Positions 22,677-24,119 of a stretch of 24,119 nt of DNA are shown here, piece after piece. The position numbers and the translations under genes are program-made. The DNA is taken from NCBI GenBank assembly GCA_018365815.1, contig JAGZJH010000033.1, positions 1 to 24,119 of the forward strand, written 5' to 3'. The notes under the pieces were generated by a model. It did not search any database and was not told where the DNA came from. It saw only the letters and a program-made list of their open reading frames with translations. Numbering within the stretch: position 1 is the first letter of the stretch; each line of letters starts with the position of its first letter. The DNA comes from Erysipelotrichaceae bacterium (GTDB taxonomy: Bacteria; Bacillota_I; Bacilli_A; Erysipelotrichales; Coprobacillaceae).

Positions 22677-23543
22677 ATGGGATTAGTTTCAGCAAAAGAA
22701 ATGTTAACTAAAGCGAAAGCAGGAAAATATGCAGTTGGTCAATTCAACATTAACAACTTAGAATGGACTAAATCAATTTTATTAACTGCAGAAGAATTAA
22801 AATCACCTGTTATTTTAGGTGTATCAGAAGGTGCTGCAAAATACATGACTGGATATAAAACAGTAGCAGCAATGGTTAAAGCAATGGTAGAAGAATTAAA
22901 CATCACTGTACCAGTAGCTTTACATTTAGATCACGGTAGTTACGAAGGTGCTAAAGCAGCTTTAGCAGCAGGATTCTCTTCAATCATGTTTGATGGTTCT
23001 CATTATTCAATTGAAGAAAACATCGAAAAATCTAAAGAAATCATTGCTTTATGTGATGCTAAAGGTGTTTCAGTTGAATGTGAAGTAGGATCAATTGGTG
23101 GAGAAGAAGATGGTGTCATCGGTAAAGGAGAAGTTGCAGATCCTAAAGAATGTAAAATGATTGCTGACTTAGGAATTACTATGTTAGCTGCTGGTATTGG
23201 AAATATCCATGGTAAATATCCAGAAAATTGGGCTGGTTTAGATTTTGATGCATTAGATGCAATTCAAAAAGAAACAGGAACTATGCCTTTAGTATTACAT
23301 GGTGGAACAGGAATTCCTGAAGACATGATTAAAAAAGCTATTTCATTAGGAGTTTCAAAAATTAATGTAAATACTGAATGCCAATTATACTTCCAAGAAG
23401 CAACTCGTAAATACATTGAAGAAGGTAAAGATTTACAAGGTAAAGGATTTGATCCTCGTAAATTATTAGCTCCAGGTGCAGCTGCTATACAAACTTGTGT
23501 TAAAGAAAAAATGGAATTATTTGGAAGCATCGGTAAAGCTTAA
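22677..23543 (+). CDS. fba: Class II fructose-1,6-bisphosphate aldolase
   Basis: A 288-residue zinc-dependent aldolase of glycolysis, cleaving fructose-1,6-bisphosphate into glyceraldehyde-3-phosphate and dihydroxyacetone phosphate. Visible are Asp85/His86 in HLDHGS, the zinc ligands His178 (GNIHGKYP) and His208 (LHGGTG), and the phosphate-binding INVNTE segment. Length and motifs fit the Gram-positive FbaA type. GGAGTG lies 8-13 nt before the ATG. Codon choice is strongly uniform, as expected of a highly expressed gene. A tagatose-bisphosphate aldolase (GatY) has the same motifs, but no galactitol or tagatose genes are near. Confidence 0.93.
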   Translation: MGLVSAKEMLTKAKAGKYAVGQFNINNLEWTKSILLTAEELKSPVILGVSEGAAKYMTGYKTVAAMVKAMVEELNITVPVALHLDHGSYEGAKAALAAGFSSIMFDGSHYSIEENIEKSKEIIALCDAKGVSVECEVGSIGGEEDGVIGKGEVADPKECKMIADLGITMLAAGIGNIHGKYPENWAGLDFDALDAIQKETGTMPLVLHGGTGIPEDMIKKAISLGVSKINVNTECQLYFQEATRKYIEEGKDLQGKGFDPRKLLAPGAAAIQTCVKEKMELFGSIGKA

Positions 23544-23568
23544 TTAAATAATAAATCAAGAATACATT

Positions 23569-23611
23569 AGAAGTTGTCGAGTAGAAGTTTTAATACAGGC
23601 AACTTCTTTTC
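23569..23611 (+). terminator. Terminator of fba
   Basis: Arms AGAAGTTG (23569-23576) and CAACTTCT (23600-23607) pair perfectly over 8 bp, and TTTT continues the right arm. Confidence 0.7.
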
Positions 23612-24030
23612 ATTTGAATAGTTGTGTGTAGTGTCATAAGAAACTGCTAGGTGATGGTACGAGGTAGATGCATAAGAGTTGCTTAATTAGATGTATGGGA
23701 TTGAATTTAATCAATTGAAGTTTGAATAATTATTTGAACGGTTAAGAATAAAGGTATAAAAAGTATGAATAAAAAAGATACAAGTATAAAATGTGTAAAT
23801 ATAGAGCACATAAGTATAAATATAGAATTAAAAAGATAAAATGACAAAACTTAAAATAGTTAGATACAATCTTACTAAGATAGATAAAAGAAACAACAAA
23901 ATTCAACTAATTTAAAGAGGTAATGCAAATTATTTGAATACAAGATAAAATAATTAAAAAAATTAATATAAAATTATATTGAATATAAGGGGTGAAATTG
24001 GATATATGATAAATATCTTTAAAAAAAGAC
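23612..24030. other. AT-rich non-coding stretch upstream of the rRNA promoter
   Basis: About 420 nt without a supportable gene. Composition becomes strongly A-rich on the plus strand after ~23750, with short near-repeats of AAGTATAAA and AAATATAG. Such DNA upstream of rRNA promoters often works as UP elements or bent DNA; that role is inferred. A 24-codon frame at 23764 lacks a convincing ribosome site. Confidence 0.4.
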
Positions 24031-24119
24031 TTGCAAAAGTAAAAAAAAGGTGATAATATAAACAGGCAGTCAAGAAAAGGGCTGAAAAGAGGACATTGAA
24101 AACTGAACAAAACGAAACG
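24031..24119 (+). promoter_or_regulatory. rRNA operon promoter and start of its leader
   Basis: TTGCAA (24031-24036) and TAATAT (24054-24059) have a 17-nt spacer. The leader at the window edge contains ACATTGAAAACTGAACAAAA, very like the sequence just before 16S genes, and in rRNA spacers, of many Firmicutes. The 16S gene itself would begin to the right of the window. The identification rests on this leader similarity alone. Confidence 0.6.

Noticed and set aside
23764..23838. 24-codon frame MNKKDTSIKC and on.
   Set aside because: Only a weak AAGG upstream, A-rich sequence in which such frames are expected by chance, and no similarity to known small proteins.

Overview
The window is very AT-rich, with short intergenic gaps, strong AGGAGG-type ribosome binding sites and clear Rho-independent terminators. 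Gene content (class II FbaA, sortase B, DUF951-YchF, a SigV/RsiV-like pair) and codon use point to a low-GC Firmicute, most plausibly an Erysipelotrichales/Coprobacillaceae-type gut bacterium. The order is an inference, because no 16S sequence lies in the window. The right edge appears to be the promoter and leader of a ribosomal RNA operon.

Positions 1-5000 hold small regulated units: an XRE-type membrane regulator with a PHP-domain phosphoesterase (minus), a divergent MFS exporter (plus), a nitroreductase, a maltose-type O-acetyltransferase and a MerR regulator (all minus). Several promoters here overlap perfect or near-perfect inverted repeats. The MerR gene has the stretched 19-bp promoter spacer typical of its family.

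Positions 5000-8300 look like a cell-wall stress locus: a membrane-anchored PdaC-like peptidoglycan deacetylase, and facing it an ECF sigma factor overlapping an RsiV-like anti-sigma factor. The deacetylase and the anti-sigma factor appear to share a related extracellular domain. Between them lie a scrap of lysS and a short transcription unit with a near-consensus promoter and a strong terminator. Its predicted RNA carries an 11-nt copy of the 16S rRNA 3' end (the anti-Shine-Dalgarno region).

Positions 8380-13660 run from an intact TIM-barrel protein (DUF7916-like) into a gene graveyard: an AAA-ATPase fragment joined to a broken UxuB-type oxidoreductase and a broken glucuronate isomerase (uxaC). 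A group 2 glycosyltransferase and a MATE exporter follow, then a fragment of a concanavalin-like carbohydrate-domain protein.

Positions 13670-17720 form a co-directional block: capA-like, folD, DUF951, ychF, sortase B. A D,D-carboxypeptidase and a lipoprotein lie on the minus strand. Then come a SpoU/TrmH methyltransferase, a decayed IS200/IS605 element with structured ends, a MalY/PatB C-S lyase and fba, followed by about 0.5 kb of very AT-rich DNA leading to the rRNA promoter. No tRNA genes, CRISPR arrays or intact mobile elements were seen.
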